From Gliomastix tumulicola (taxonomy: Eukaryota; Ascomycota; Sordariomycetes; Hypocreales; Bionectriaceae): a DNA stretch of 64,000 nucleotides. The notes beneath the pieces were generated by a model that worked only from the letters and a program-made list of their open reading frames with translations, made no database searches and had not been told where the DNA came from. Below, piece by piece: positions 1 to 10,519 of this stretch (position 1 is its first letter; every line of letters begins with the position of its first letter). The translations under genes and the position numbers were made by a program. Location: assembly GCA_001599755.1 (NCBI GenBank), contig BCHX01000006.1:2467336-2531335 (forward strand), read 5' to 3'.

Positions 1-429
1 ATGAAGCCGGCGTGACTTGAATCCGTCTTCTGGAAAAAGGTGGGTCCGGGGCCAACGCTCCCCCGCCATTCCAAATGTCAGTGGCGGTGCTAAAAGTCGA
101 AACTCATCACTAAAAAGTCCCCTGGATCAACTGGAATACGCGTGTTGTCCTATTTGTCACAGCGGCCCGTGGCGTGGCCTGTATCCGAGAAGCCAAATGC
201 AATGTAACATCGCCCGCCCCTTTACCACGCATTGCGTCCCTCATTCTTCCTCCTTCATCTTTCTCTTATTTCTCCTGCCCTCCCCCCCCCGCACATATCG
301 TATCACCACTCGCCCAGTATGGTCAGCACCCGCTCCTCCTCCTTGCGCCTCTCGTCTCCTCCCCAAACCAAGACAACCACTCCCGCCAAACCACTACCAC
401 CAGCACCAGCACCACCAGCAGCCATAGCC
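1..429. other. Left edge, no gene seen
   Basis: No coding region is supported here. The last 150 bases are C/T-rich and then CCA-rich, as expected for the promoter and 5' leader of the plus-strand gene that starts at 430. An in-frame ATG at 319 could extend that gene by 37 low-complexity Ser/Pro/Thr residues, but the family-like sequence starts well after 430. Confidence 0.5.
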
Positions 430-1212
430 ATGTCTCCTACTTCTCCTCCTCCTCCTTCTTCTTCCGCTTCTCGGGCTTCCACCGCAACCGCCTGGTCGCA
501 CACCCCCTCCCGCCTCACCCTCCTCTGGCTCGCCGTCTCCCTGCCCCTCGTCGTCTGGGACACGCTCTACATCCTCCTGCGCCCGCGCACCATGCCCGGC
601 GGCTCCTTGCACTGGCCGCTCTGGGTGCCCTACGCGCTCTACGGCGAGGTCGACCACGTCTACGGCTGGGTCGCGTTCCACGCGCGCGACGGCTTCACGG
701 CCGCGCAGGGCAGCCTCAACGCCGTCGAGACGGGCATGTACCTGTTCTACCTGTGGGAGGTGCTGCGCGGGAGTAGTGCCAGTGTCGGTGTGAAGGACGG
801 CGTGCGGAGGGTGAGTGGACGGGTTGGCGGGAGGGCTGTCTTGGTCGGGTTTAGTGCTGCGGTCATGACGTTGAGTAAGACGGTGCTGTATTGTGAGTTT
901 CTCTTGATCCTCTGTTGCGTGTGTTTGAGAGACGCGCGCGTGTGCTTTTGCTGATGGTTGAGTACTAGGGGCGAATGAGTATTATAGTGGCTTTCGACAT
1001 GTTGGGCACAACACGGCCTCGGACCTGATCCTCCTCTGGATCATCCCCAAGTGAGTATCTTTCTGGGCTAAGAAAAAAAAAAGAAATGCACGTTGCTGAT
1101 ACACGCGTCTAGCTCCCCGTGGCTCGTCTTCCCCTGTTTCATGATCTGGGAGATGGGTCAGGACATCCTCAACGGTATCGAGGGGGCCTCGGCCAGGGAC
1201 AAGGAGGAGTAA
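430..1212 (+). CDS. EXPERA/emopamil-binding-like membrane protein
   Basis: Small polytopic membrane protein of 214 aa, resembling the EXPERA (EBP/TM6SF/sigma-2) fold family; in fungi these are uncharacterised ER-type proteins, so the substrate is unknown. The CDS joins 430-892, 969-1050 and 1113-1212. Introns are GTGAGT..CTAG and GTGAGT..CTAG, and the reading frame is continuous across both. Visible features are an N-terminal Ser/Pro-rich tail (about residues 1-20), a hydrophobic segment TLLWLAVSLPLVVWDTLYIL (about 30-50), the charged block YGEVDHVYGW, a third segment ending in TVLYCWANEYYSGFRH, and a final segment ending near FMIWEMGQDIL. The last exon ends in a charged KEE tail. The gene converges with the minus-strand gene at 1629-4211. 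ATG 430 is chosen because the upstream in-frame ATG at 319 adds only simple sequence. The family assignment is from memory of motif pattern, the gene model is directly visible. Confidence 0.72.
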
Positions 1213-1628
1213 AGAAACTGTGGCCGAAGTAGAGGGTGGTGTTTTTTGTGTGCGACGAATGATGACAGACACGCGGAGAAATCGATTTGTGAAAGCGAGC
1301 ATGCATGCAAAGGATGGTTCAAAGTTCCCTTTTTTTTTTTTTTTTTTTTTTTCCTTCAATTCTTGGAAGCCATTGACATTGTCAATTTGATGATATCTCA
1401 AGCCTCGACCAGCGACCCTCGTTTCTACAATCGCTGGGAGAGACAGAACGCTCAAGTAGACTTATAATACAGACAGGAGTAAGGAATATTAGCGCGTCAA
1501 CGCGTAGGGTATCAGTCCAAAACACACAAAGGACAACAGGAAAAAGAAATGACACTAAAAGGAAAAAGGTATCAAAGATCGTAATGGTTGGGTGTAAGCC
1601 GGGGAGAGGGAAACCTAAGGCAGGCTCT
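1213..1628. other. Convergent 3' intergenic spacer with poly-T tract
   Basis: Spacer between two convergent stop codons. It holds a run of 23 T residues (1330-1352), which may serve in 3' end formation of the plus-strand gene. No open frame resembling a gene was found. Confidence 0.5.
1330..1352 (+). repeat. Poly-T homopolymer (23 nt)
   Basis: An uninterrupted T run about 120 bp downstream of the stop codon at 1212. It is a simple mononucleotide tract, likely length-variable between strains. Confidence 0.9.
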
Positions 1629-4211
1629 TCATCTCATCTCCGTCAGCCCCCCAAGGTCGGAGTACTGCTCCCAGGCAGGCTGCACGTCTGCGTCGTCATC
1701 GTCATACGACACCACGCGTGTCTTCTCGCCGACGTCCATGAAGGCCTCCATGGCGAGCCAGTCATCCTCCACGGTCTGGTACGACAGCATCGTGTGACGC
1801 TTCTTGGTCGTCGTCGTCGTGGGGGAGATAATGTTGGTATTAATATTAAGAGTGTTGGTGTCGATCGTCAGCTCCGGCTTGGCCGGGGCCGGGTAGTCGT
1901 CCGCGAAGAAGGTCCGCCTCTGCTCCTCGACGAGCTGCTCGTACATGGACGAGTAGCTGGCGTGGGAGGTGACGGTCGTGCTTCGTGGTCGTCGGAGGGA
2001 TCGGGGAGGAATGGGCCGCGAAGGGGTCACGATCATCGAGGTGACCCTCTTCGTCTGGAGTGGCTTGATCTCCGTGGGGAAGTAGGTGTCCATCATCTGC
2101 TCCGTAGGGCTGGGCGTCTTGATGGAATCCTCAAGCGTCTCGCCACTGTCAGAGCTCGCGGGCGATGCGCTGGACAGCGCCGGCGGGGACTCGCTGTCGA
2201 GCAGAGGGAGGGACAGCTTGGGTGGCTCAGAGGGATCCAGGTATACAGTGTTGGTGCCGTTGCCGTAGCCATGCACCACAATCTCGTGGTACACAGGCTT
2301 GGACTGTGAGGCTGAGCGCTGGACAGGCAGAGACGGCGTCGAGCTCGGCCGGAACAGCCTCATGGACCGTCGGATCGTAGAGTTACGACGAAGCGACTGT
2401 GACAGGGAGCTGGATCGAGCCGGGATAGGCAAGGGGCTGCTTGCGGTCCCGGGCCTGTAGGCGTCGCTTTGCTGATGCTCCTGCTGGCGAGACAGCGCAA
2501 AGTAGTCGATATCCGGCTTGATCTCAATCGCGTTCGACGACGGGCTCTGCATACCAGCTGAATCCGCCCACACGATGGGCGGCGTGGCTGCCATCATGGC
2601 CAAGCTCGTCTGGCGCCTCAGCAGACGGTCGAACTGGATCCTCTCCTCTTCCTCGTCCCAGGGAGGCAGGTTTTTGACGGACACAGCGAGGTGGTAGTTC
2701 GCCGCCTCAGCGTCGTAGACTTGAGACGGGATCTCCGTTACGCTCCGCAGAACTTGGAACGCGGTATAGATCACGATCCAGCGCACCTTCCTGGCATCCA
2801 CAATGGACACCTTCTCCTGCTTGTCCGCCTTGTTAGGGGAGAGGACCGTCTCCTCTTCGAACCGCCGGTAGGCCCGGACGAGATCGTTGCGGAAGATGGC
2901 CTCGTCCCAGTTCGAGGCTCTGACAAGTGACGAGTGAGCCGCTCGTCGATCGCCGTTTCGCGGCTTGGATTTGTCGAGCCGTGCCTTCAGTGAGCCCCAG
3001 CTACCGGATGCCTGGGAGTTCAACTCTGGCAGAAGGGGAAGGGGATGCTCGAGGGGCTCGTATTGGTACAGGCCATCGAGAGATTGGATGAGCTGGAGGG
3101 TGCAGATGCCGCCCCGCGCGATCGATGGCATTCCATAGGAGACAGAGTGACTCTCGTCTACGAGGAATCCGTAGAGGGCCTCGAAATCGCGTCTCATCTG
3201 GTTGAATAACGACGGATCAAAGCTCCGAGGAGGATAGTATCCAAGTCGCGTGGCGTAGTGGGAGAGCAGGAAGCTGCGGAATCGCTCGAGGTGCGCTCTT
3301 GCGCCGGAGGGAAGACCGAGATGGGCTTCTGAGAGCTCCTCGTCGAGGAAGTTCCTCAGCTTGTCGGTCGCCGCATACACACGGCACTCCATGTCAATAG
3401 CCGCCTTCCGGATGAGCTTCCTCGATGCCAGGCTGACGTTCTCGTACTCAGGACTGGCAAACAGTCTGTCGCTCATGCCCACGCAGTGCGCGAAAGCACG
3501 GATGTAGAGGTCTTTCATCTGGAAGCTCTCGGCAAAGTGCAGGACGGCCAGCGCATGGCTGGGCTGGTTCGCAATATCCAGGTAGCCCTCCTCGTCCATG
3601 TAGTCCAGTATATCATCAACGTTGTCGCCCATGTGGTATCGGAACTCGTGCATGCTGTGCAGAAGGCCGACGAGAGCCTCGCCCAGGTGGCTGCCGACCA
3701 TGGATCGTCGGAACACCCAGGCGAAGAAGTTCCTCGTCGCGATGTGGTAGGCGAATGCCTGGTTCTTGTCGGCCGCGGGCGGCGGAGGAATGTACAGCTC
3801 GACCGTATGTCTGGGGTTGAGCTGGCTCCATCTGTCGAAGTCGCTCACGGATCGGGGTCCGGGGCCAGCCCAAGCGTAGAAGCGCTCGATCAGAGGAAAG
3901 CACTTGCTGTCTAGCAGGTCCTTGAAGGGGAGCTTGAACGACGGGCCGCGGCGCGATTGGCCCTTCTCGTAGAGGTGGACGAGGCAGTTCCCGTTGCGGA
4001 ACCAGAGCTCTGGGTCCTGCTGAACGTTAGCTGTGCTCTTCGAAACCGCTCCTCGAGCAATAGTACAAAGACATACCCTTTTAAGTCCATCCCATTCATG
4101 GCAGGTCCTTGCCGCGCCGTCCCACCGTCGGACAGGACCGTCGTTTGCACCAGCTCCCACCACGAAGGCACCCAAGCTGCGCTCGTTTGGCTCAAAAGCA
4201 CTGAAGCCCAT
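1629..4211 (-). CDS. Conserved fungal protein of unknown function (DUF8004-like)
   Basis: Large cytosolic-looking protein of 840 aa. The CDS is complement(1629-4016, 4077-4211). The single 60-nt intron starts GTATGT and ends GTTCAGCAG, and its length is a multiple of three with no stop, so unspliced mRNA would stay in frame. The N terminus (MGFSAFEPNERSLGAFVVGA) and the blocks after it (DPELWFRNGNCLVHL, FKLPFKDLLDSKCFPL) are strongly patterned and match what I recall as the DUF8004 family of filamentous ascomycetes. The N-terminal ~500 residues look globular and helical. Residues ~530-840 are Ser/Pro/Thr-rich and look disordered, ending with GGLTEMR. No signal peptide, TM segment or catalytic motif was recognised. 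An in-frame GTG at 4241 lies upstream, but ATG 4211 is the natural start. Function unknown. Confidence 0.8.
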   Translation of the reverse strand: MGFSAFEPNERSLGAFVVGAGANDGPVRRWDGAARTCHEWDGLKRVCLCTIARGAVSKSTANVQQDPELWFRNGNCLVHLYEKGQSRRGPSFKLPFKDLLDSKCFPLIERFYAWAGPGPRSVSDFDRWSQLNPRHTVELYIPPPPAADKNQAFAYHIATRNFFAWVFRRSMVGSHLGEALVGLLHSMHEFRYHMGDNVDDILDYMDEEGYLDIANQPSHALAVLHFAESFQMKDLYIRAFAHCVGMSDRLFASPEYENVSLASRKLIRKAAIDMECRVYAATDKLRNFLDEELSEAHLGLPSGARAHLERFRSFLLSHYATRLGYYPPRSFDPSLFNQMRRDFEALYGFLVDESHSVSYGMPSIARGGICTLQLIQSLDGLYQYEPLEHPLPLLPELNSQASGSWGSLKARLDKSKPRNGDRRAAHSSLVRASNWDEAIFRNDLVRAYRRFEEETVLSPNKADKQEKVSIVDARKVRWIVIYTAFQVLRSVTEIPSQVYDAEAANYHLAVSVKNLPPWDEEEERIQFDRLLRRQTSLAMMAATPPIVWADSAGMQSPSSNAIEIKPDIDYFALSRQQEHQQSDAYRPGTASSPLPIPARSSSLSQSLRRNSTIRRSMRLFRPSSTPSLPVQRSASQSKPVYHEIVVHGYGNGTNTVYLDPSEPPKLSLPLLDSESPPALSSASPASSDSGETLEDSIKTPSPTEQMMDTYFPTEIKPLQTKRVTSMIVTPSRPIPPRSLRRPRSTTVTSHASYSSMYEQLVEEQRRTFFADDYPAPAKPELTIDTNTLNINTNIISPTTTTTKKRHTMLSYQTVEDDWLAMEAFMDVGEKTRVVSYDDDDADVQPAWEQYSDLGGLTEMR

Positions 4212-7200
4212 CTTTGCGTCGCGTTGTCCTGCTAAACGCACAGTGGCTAAAAGACGACAGATCCCTTCTTATTAAATCCTTAATTCCCTGGCTGAGAGAC
4301 CCCCGAAGATGTTCGGGCGAAAGATGATGGGCGGTTGAACAAAGAACAGGTGTAGCCCCAAGCTGTCGCTGCCCGATCCGAAATCGCTGCACGGTGCCCG
4401 GGAGTAGAAACAAATGATTTAATAATCCCGTATGTGGTATGGCTTGCTGATGGGTAGCGAGAAACACGGGGGCTCGTCCTACGGAAGACGAGGTCGCACC
4501 TGGGATCAGCCAGCTAATCACGGGCCTGCTACTGGGCCAGGGTTTTGTAAAGCGTCATCGAAGGGTAAACGTGTTACGGGCTGGAATTTCAAAAGGATGT
4601 TATGCTTCTCTGGCGATCGTAGCACCAGCTCGGCGTCAGAGTCCGGAGGGAGGGCCTGCTGGTATGACTGCGATGGAATGAGAGGTGGCAGAAGGAAAGA
4701 CAGAGGTCTCACTGGCGAACAGTGGGGGAGAAATGACCGAACGAAAGGGAAGTACAGGGCGCCGCGATAATATATGAGGCGATGGGAACGAAAATGCAAG
4801 ATTGGGTGCGGAGTGGTGCAGTAGCTTGTGCTTGGCCAGAACAAAGGCTCTCGCACGGTCGGGACTTGGCCATGCAGGTCTTGGATAGCCTCAACTTCCC
4901 AAGCTCGGCTGGGACCACTGAGCCACTGACCGGGAAACGTCTCGGCGCGTCCTGGCTGGCTGGCGTCATAGACCCCTGTCGATGGGTTATTGTCTGGCTG
5001 GAGGGCTGGAACACAAAAGCTGAACAAGCAGCTGCTAGCGCGCGCGCGGAGCTCTGCGGCGCCAAATAATGCCGGCTACGAGCGACTCCGAAATCGAGAA
5101 AATGGAGGTCTAGCCCAGTGGGATGGCAATCTAGATTCAATAATTGGGGGGTCCCCAAGGCCGCCTTTATCTTTCCAGAGCCCAGCTGAAGCGTCAGCAT
5201 GCAGCATGCAACATGCAGCTCACGGCACGCTGATAGAAGGTCCAAAATGAGGCAGCCCGGCAACGGCCCTCCATCGTCATAAGCTTCCCCTTGGGTTGCA
5301 GTCAGCGAGAGATCGCAATAAAAGACTCAAGTGATCGTCGCGAGCCTCTGCTCCGTAGCCGCCAAGGGGGTAATTAGGTGCTAAGATGAGTGCGCATCAT
5401 AGAGCAGGGATTCTCCCCCACAGCACAGCTTGAGCACAGCTTGAGCACAGTGATGGGCACAGCTTGGGCAGCTTCAGCAAGCGGCGGCGGTCGGGCTTGT
5501 CGAAGTCCGTCTCGGCGTTCCAACGAGAATCTGACCAAGTGACGACGCCCCTCCCGGCCCGGCCAAGAGACAATGTGAGAGCATTGTCTTGCTGCGCTGG
5601 CATTGCGTCTCAGCTCTGACCGCCGTTGTGCACTATGCTCCAATGGTAGAGACGCCACGTGCGACCCAAATGCTGACATGCCCCCGATGCTGGAAGCGAG
5701 AGCGGCGGCCCACGGTGAACTGGCCCTCAGTGGCTCAGCCTCTGCCAGTCGCTCATGCCGGGAGTGGAGGCCATTCCAGACCTTGATCGAGGACATCGGG
5801 ACTGTGGACACCTGGATCTTTGAGGCCCACTGTGATCTGGCCCGGAAAGAGGGATTCCCGCGACGGTCTCGTCATGATCTCAGTGAGTCAGGAGTCGGGA
5901 TACGTCAATGCAGTCCGAAGGGAGTGGACGAGTGTGGTTTCATGTTGGAACCTAGAAGTTTGCTTCTCCAGATTTTTACGACCTGGGTTGATTGTGATGA
6001 GCAAGTGCCAGACTTTGAGAGCGGGATCGCCCCTGCCCCGGAGCGAGTCAGGCAACCCCACCCAAGATAAGGGAGCGGTCATGATGGGGCAGACACAATA
6101 AATGGGACGACTTGAGTGGTTATCTCCTAGGCCACTGTAAGTGGATTTTCTGTTCAGTGCTATTGCGTACCCAACAATTCGACTACCTTACCTTACTCCC
6201 CATAATCGTACTCAATCTGTCTACGTAGATCTATGGGAATCCCAGGTTGCCAGATATCTATCCAGAAGAAGATCACTATCGATCCAGCAAATATGAGAAA
6301 CCGTACTTGTCAGGCTTTAGCAGCCTTGGATAAAAATGTTCGTGACCAGCCACGACATCCGTGAACTTGACTACTAACGTAGGGAGCTGGTCGCTGTTTT
6401 GCCATAGCGCCAGCAGATGAATACTACCGTGATACTGAAAGACACCGAAAGCCGTTCTAGCTCTCATTTATTTAAGGCTACACTTACGCAAGTCGAGTCT
6501 CCCACCCATAGAGCTTCCACGACGTTAGAGATCGTTGACATTCTCGATCCACATCCTATACTATGAGTTAGTCCACCTCAAGTGACGCTGCTTGCTGGAT
6601 AACCAGTGAGACCACAAAACTTGCCAAAACGACACGGTCAGGCTTCTTGTGAGAAGTTGAGCACATACGACCATACCTTTGAGAAGACTTGTGGGCCAGT
6701 CAAGAGCTGGTTTAGTACTGCAAAGCATCCGACAGTAGTGGCGTGTGCAGTCGACAAAGGAGTCACGTGCTAGAGATCTTGTGGCTATTGTTCAACTAGT
6801 TCATAAAATAGCCTCTGGAGTTCCGAGGTAAGCGTCTTCCCCCGCGTACGTAGGAAGACCCTGATGTTGTTCTGCATTTATCCGAGCAGCGATCGCCATA
6901 TATTAGCCACGATTAAGGCATTCAACCGGAGAGATCTTCAGTTGTGGTTTGACCGTGCGGGGATGCCTTCTAGTACCTTGAGAGAGAAGCTCCGGACCGA
7001 CCCAGTCCTGTATTCCGGTGGGGGTAGGCCTGATTGGCCCGGAAGTCGGAGTGCAGGAAGCTTCCCCGGAGCTGTGGCAAGAAACAGGACGTAGCCATGG
7101 ACAAGCAGCTGAAGCAGTCTTTAGCAAAGGATATTCAGAGTGAATTTGAAGACAATCTTGGAAAAGAAAATCCTGGAGAAGCGAGCGAGTGATCTCCGGG

Positions 7201-7358
7201 GCCCCGTCGTCAATCCCGATGGGGTATGAGGTATAAGTGAGTGCCTGCAGGCACAACAGGACAGTATGAAGCCTGACAAGACTCAGAGTCACCAACATCA
7301 AGACTGTTGACGAGAAAAAGACAACGTCGAAAACATCGAAGACATTTGAAAAGCCCTG
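4212..7358. other. Gene-poor interval (3.1 kb)
   Basis: Long space between divergent genes (the DUF8004-like gene leaves on minus, GH43 on plus). Open frames such as 4518-5027 on minus or 5603-6070 on plus have no protein-like composition, no conserved motif and no credible exon partners. From about 6100 onward the DNA becomes AT-richer. I see only promoter-like sequence; a TATAAG lies at 7232, about 127 bp before the GH43 start. A degraded gene or a non-coding transcript cannot be excluded. Confidence 0.4.
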
Positions 7359-8939
7359 ATGAAGCTCTTTACCTTTGCTTCAGGCGTCGCTTTGGCGACA
7401 GCCGCATGCGCCCAAAACTTCACCCAGCCCATCATCTGGCAGGATCTCGCCGACACGGATCTCCTCCGTATCGATGACACCTACTACTACACTGCTTCTA
7501 ACATGCACTTCTCTCCCGGATCACCGATTCTTCGCTCATACGACCTCGTCAACTGGGAATTCTTCTCCCACGCGGTCCCGTTTTACGATTCCGACAACGA
7601 GCGCTTCAACCTCACAAACGGCAACGTCTATAACGGGGGCACCTATGCATCCTCGATCAACTACGACAAGGCTGCCGGTTTGTTCTACTGGATCGGCTGT
7701 CTCCAGAAGGACGGGAAGACGTACGTCTATACTGCCAGCGAAATTCAAGGCCCGTGGACCCTGGCATCCATCATTGCGGACTACTGCTACTACGATGTCG
7801 GGCTTCTGATCGACGACGACGGCCAGAAATACGTGGCCTACAACTACTGGGTTGCTGATGGGAGCCAGGCCAAGGTCTGGGTGGCATCGCTGACGGACGA
7901 CTTGCAGAATGAGCACACCGAGATCGTGTTTGAGTCCAATGCCGACATCGGATACATCGAAGGGTCGCGCTTCTACAAGATCAACGGCACGTACTATATA
8001 TGGATGGTCCATCCTGGCGTGGGACGTGGCCAGTTGATCCTCAAGTCGTCTGGAGGTCCCTTCGGACCATATGACCAGTGGCGGTCTGTCATCGCGAACA
8101 GCGGCAATCCGCTTCCGGGAGCCGGGAGTCCGCATCAAGGCGCTATCGTCGAGACGCCAGAGGGAGACTGGTGGTACATTGCCTTTGTGGAAAGGTTTCC
8201 CAACGGCCGACTACCTGTCATGGCGCCCATCCACTGGGACGATGAAGGGTGGCCCAGCGTCGAGTTCACCGCCCCGAACACCTGGGGTTCCAGCTATCGG
8301 TACCCGCTGCCCAAGCACGAGGTCACGCCATTGAGACGCACGACTACGTTCCCCGGGCCCGAGCTGGAGCATCAGTTCGAATGGAACCACAACCCGGACA
8401 CCTCCAGGTTTACCGTCCAGAATGGCCTCACACTCCGTGCAGCCACGGTGACAGACGACTTCTTCCAGGCACGAAATACCCTGTCCCACCGCATCGTTGG
8501 TCCTACGTCGACGGCCATCGTTGAGCTTGACATCTCCGGTATGCTCGATGGTGACAAGGCTGGCCTGGCAGTCTTCCGCCTTGATGCCGGCTGGATCGGC
8601 ATCTCCAAGGTCGGTGACACGACAACGCTGGAGATGGTGGACAACGCCCTCATGGACCCGACGGATGGATGGCACACCGTCAACAAGGGTGAGGTGATTG
8701 CGTCTCTTGAGCTCACCGTCACCACAGTCTGGCTGAAAGTCGACTCCAAGGCTGACGGCAACCCAACGTCCGGAAACTTCTCCTACAGCACGGATGGGGT
8801 TGATTTTACTCCACTGGGACAGACTCATTACACGGCGAATGACAAATTGTTCTTCATGGGAGACCGATGGGGGATCTTCAACTTTGCTACGAAATCACTG
8901 GGAGGCGAAGTAGTAGCCAAGTCATTTACAATTCAGTAG
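7359..8939 (+). CDS. Secreted GH43-type beta-xylosidase/alpha-arabinofuranosidase
   Basis: Intronless 526-aa secreted glycoside hydrolase. Residues 1-18 form a signal peptide ending AACA, with mature sequence from about QNFTQP. The N-terminal five-bladed GH43 propeller spans about residues 20-320. It shows the general-base block DLADTDLLRIDDTYYYTAS, the family-like NMHFSPGSPILRSYDLVNWE, the pKa-modulating Asp in YYDVGLLIDDDG and the acid Glu in YIEGSRFYKINGTYYIW. Residues ~325-526 look like the C-terminal concanavalin-A-like beta-sandwich common in beta-xylosidases. Family knowledge says such enzymes remove xylose or arabinose from xylan-derived oligosaccharides outside the cell; the exact subfamily and substrate cannot be decided from sequence alone. 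Several N-glycosylation sequons (NFT, NLT, NGT, NFS) fit secretion. Start ATG 7359 is the only one giving a signal peptide. Confidence 0.88.
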   Translation: MKLFTFASGVALATAACAQNFTQPIIWQDLADTDLLRIDDTYYYTASNMHFSPGSPILRSYDLVNWEFFSHAVPFYDSDNERFNLTNGNVYNGGTYASSINYDKAAGLFYWIGCLQKDGKTYVYTASEIQGPWTLASIIADYCYYDVGLLIDDDGQKYVAYNYWVADGSQAKVWVASLTDDLQNEHTEIVFESNADIGYIEGSRFYKINGTYYIWMVHPGVGRGQLILKSSGGPFGPYDQWRSVIANSGNPLPGAGSPHQGAIVETPEGDWWYIAFVERFPNGRLPVMAPIHWDDEGWPSVEFTAPNTWGSSYRYPLPKHEVTPLRRTTTFPGPELEHQFEWNHNPDTSRFTVQNGLTLRAATVTDDFFQARNTLSHRIVGPTSTAIVELDISGMLDGDKAGLAVFRLDAGWIGISKVGDTTTLEMVDNALMDPTDGWHTVNKGEVIASLELTVTTVWLKVDSKADGNPTSGNFSYSTDGVDFTPLGQTHYTANDKLFFMGDRWGIFNFATKSLGGEVVAKSFTIQ

Positions 8940-10519
8940 GACTGGGGGCAAGAAGCCTACAACCATGGTAGAGGGGACGCACTAGAGCTGAATGGTGTTC
9001 CTTGATCTAGTTCACGCGCGAGATCGGACTTGAATAGCGTGGTTGAAAAAGCCGACTTGGTCAAGGTTAGTCAAAGAATTGATCCGAGATTTACAACATG
9101 CGTTACGTATCTTGTGAGACACGGATTCATCAACTTTCAGCTCAATTCTACCTCGAGCACAAAGAATAATTAGAATGCAATCGGTCGACCGGGGATTGTT
9201 TTTGATTTACGAGTATAGCTTTACTGTGTAGATACCTGTTTAGTGCGTTCGAGCTCGCCTAGCTATGTCACAGTGTTGGAATTTCCTCTAAGAGTTGGGC
9301 CAAATGTTACCACATCTTCAGTTCTGGACGTGTCTTCACTGTAGGATTCAACTATACTAACCGGACAGAATAGCCTGGCGGTTCATTAAAAAGCGAGCAC
9401 ACCAACAGTGCCCTTTCTCCCGATCCCATGAAATATGCCTAATTTGGCGGGTAACCCCTGACCCTATAATAAAGGATAAATGAAATATTGTAGATAGTCA
9501 TGGCATGGGAAGTCAAAAGATTGATCGTCTCGAACGACCATCGTAGGTCACGGGGAGAGTGCACAACGACGAATGGATGCAGGACAGAGGGAGGGCTTCA
9601 CCTCATTCTGATCGATTCTCGCCGTAGATGGGGACATTTATACACGCTAGACACTACAGTCAAGTAATGTGAGTTGACACAGAGAGCCTCTGCATAAATC
9701 ATTCTCTCGAGTATATGGTATTTATCTTAGAAACACGTCATCTTCCCCTGTTGAAACACCTGGCTCGCGGCATACGGAGCGGACTTGGGCCCGAGACCTC
9801 TGGCGCCGAGAAAACTCCATGCTTCGGATGCAAGCGTCCGAGCTGCGGCATCCACGGTAAAGCCAAGGCAAAGCCTTCCACGCGTGGTGGATACAGCGTG
9901 AGCACATCATCGCCCTCCGAGCGGGAGGTTGAAGGGTTTCCTCGCGAGAACTCGGTCGTTTCGCTTCGTTTGGTAGGAGTCGGATGCAATAGGAAGCTCA
10001 ACAACCTTGTCAAGTTGTCACCAGTCCATGTCGACGTCAGGCCAAGCCCATCCATAGTGGCGGGGCCAGAGATTTTAGCCAAGTTGCGGATGAATGCCAC
10101 CTACCTCGTTTAGGTAGACCCTGTCTCCTCGGGGTCACTGCCGCCGGACGTCAACGCCCAAAGAGGGAAATGTGAATATTGGCGTTGTATCCGTCGTTTT
10201 ACGAGGGCACGCAGTCGTGTGGTATCAAGCCAACTGCCGAGATGTACCCTCCATTATCTCCATGTCCTTGCTGGCTATAGGTGGACTGATCATTCCTTTT
10301 CCTTCCCATTCAACCGTTGTCCGACGCCGGATAACGGTCTAACTGCCATGGGCAGGAGTTGAAATAGGCTATGGGCATAAGCTTAAAGCTTGTCGAGCCC
10401 CCATGAGGTCTCGCAGTTCGATAATTCCTGCGTGCTGCGATCCATTCTCCTGCGTAGGCATCTTGGAAACCGGTTCCCCTTTTCTCACCAGACACTGAAA
10501 TCAAAAGAAAGAGCCAAAA
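8940..10519. other. Intergenic interval (1.6 kb)
   Basis: Downstream of GH43 and upstream of the PQQ-type dehydrogenase. Moderately AT-rich from 9050 to 9700. Open frames around 9715-10113 on both strands overlap each other and resemble no protein. No repeat or RNA gene was recognised. Confidence 0.4.

Noticed and set aside
4518..5027. 169-codon minus-strand frame in the 4.2-7.3 kb gap
   Set aside because: Composition looks random; overlaps other open frames; no domain. Kept as non-coding.
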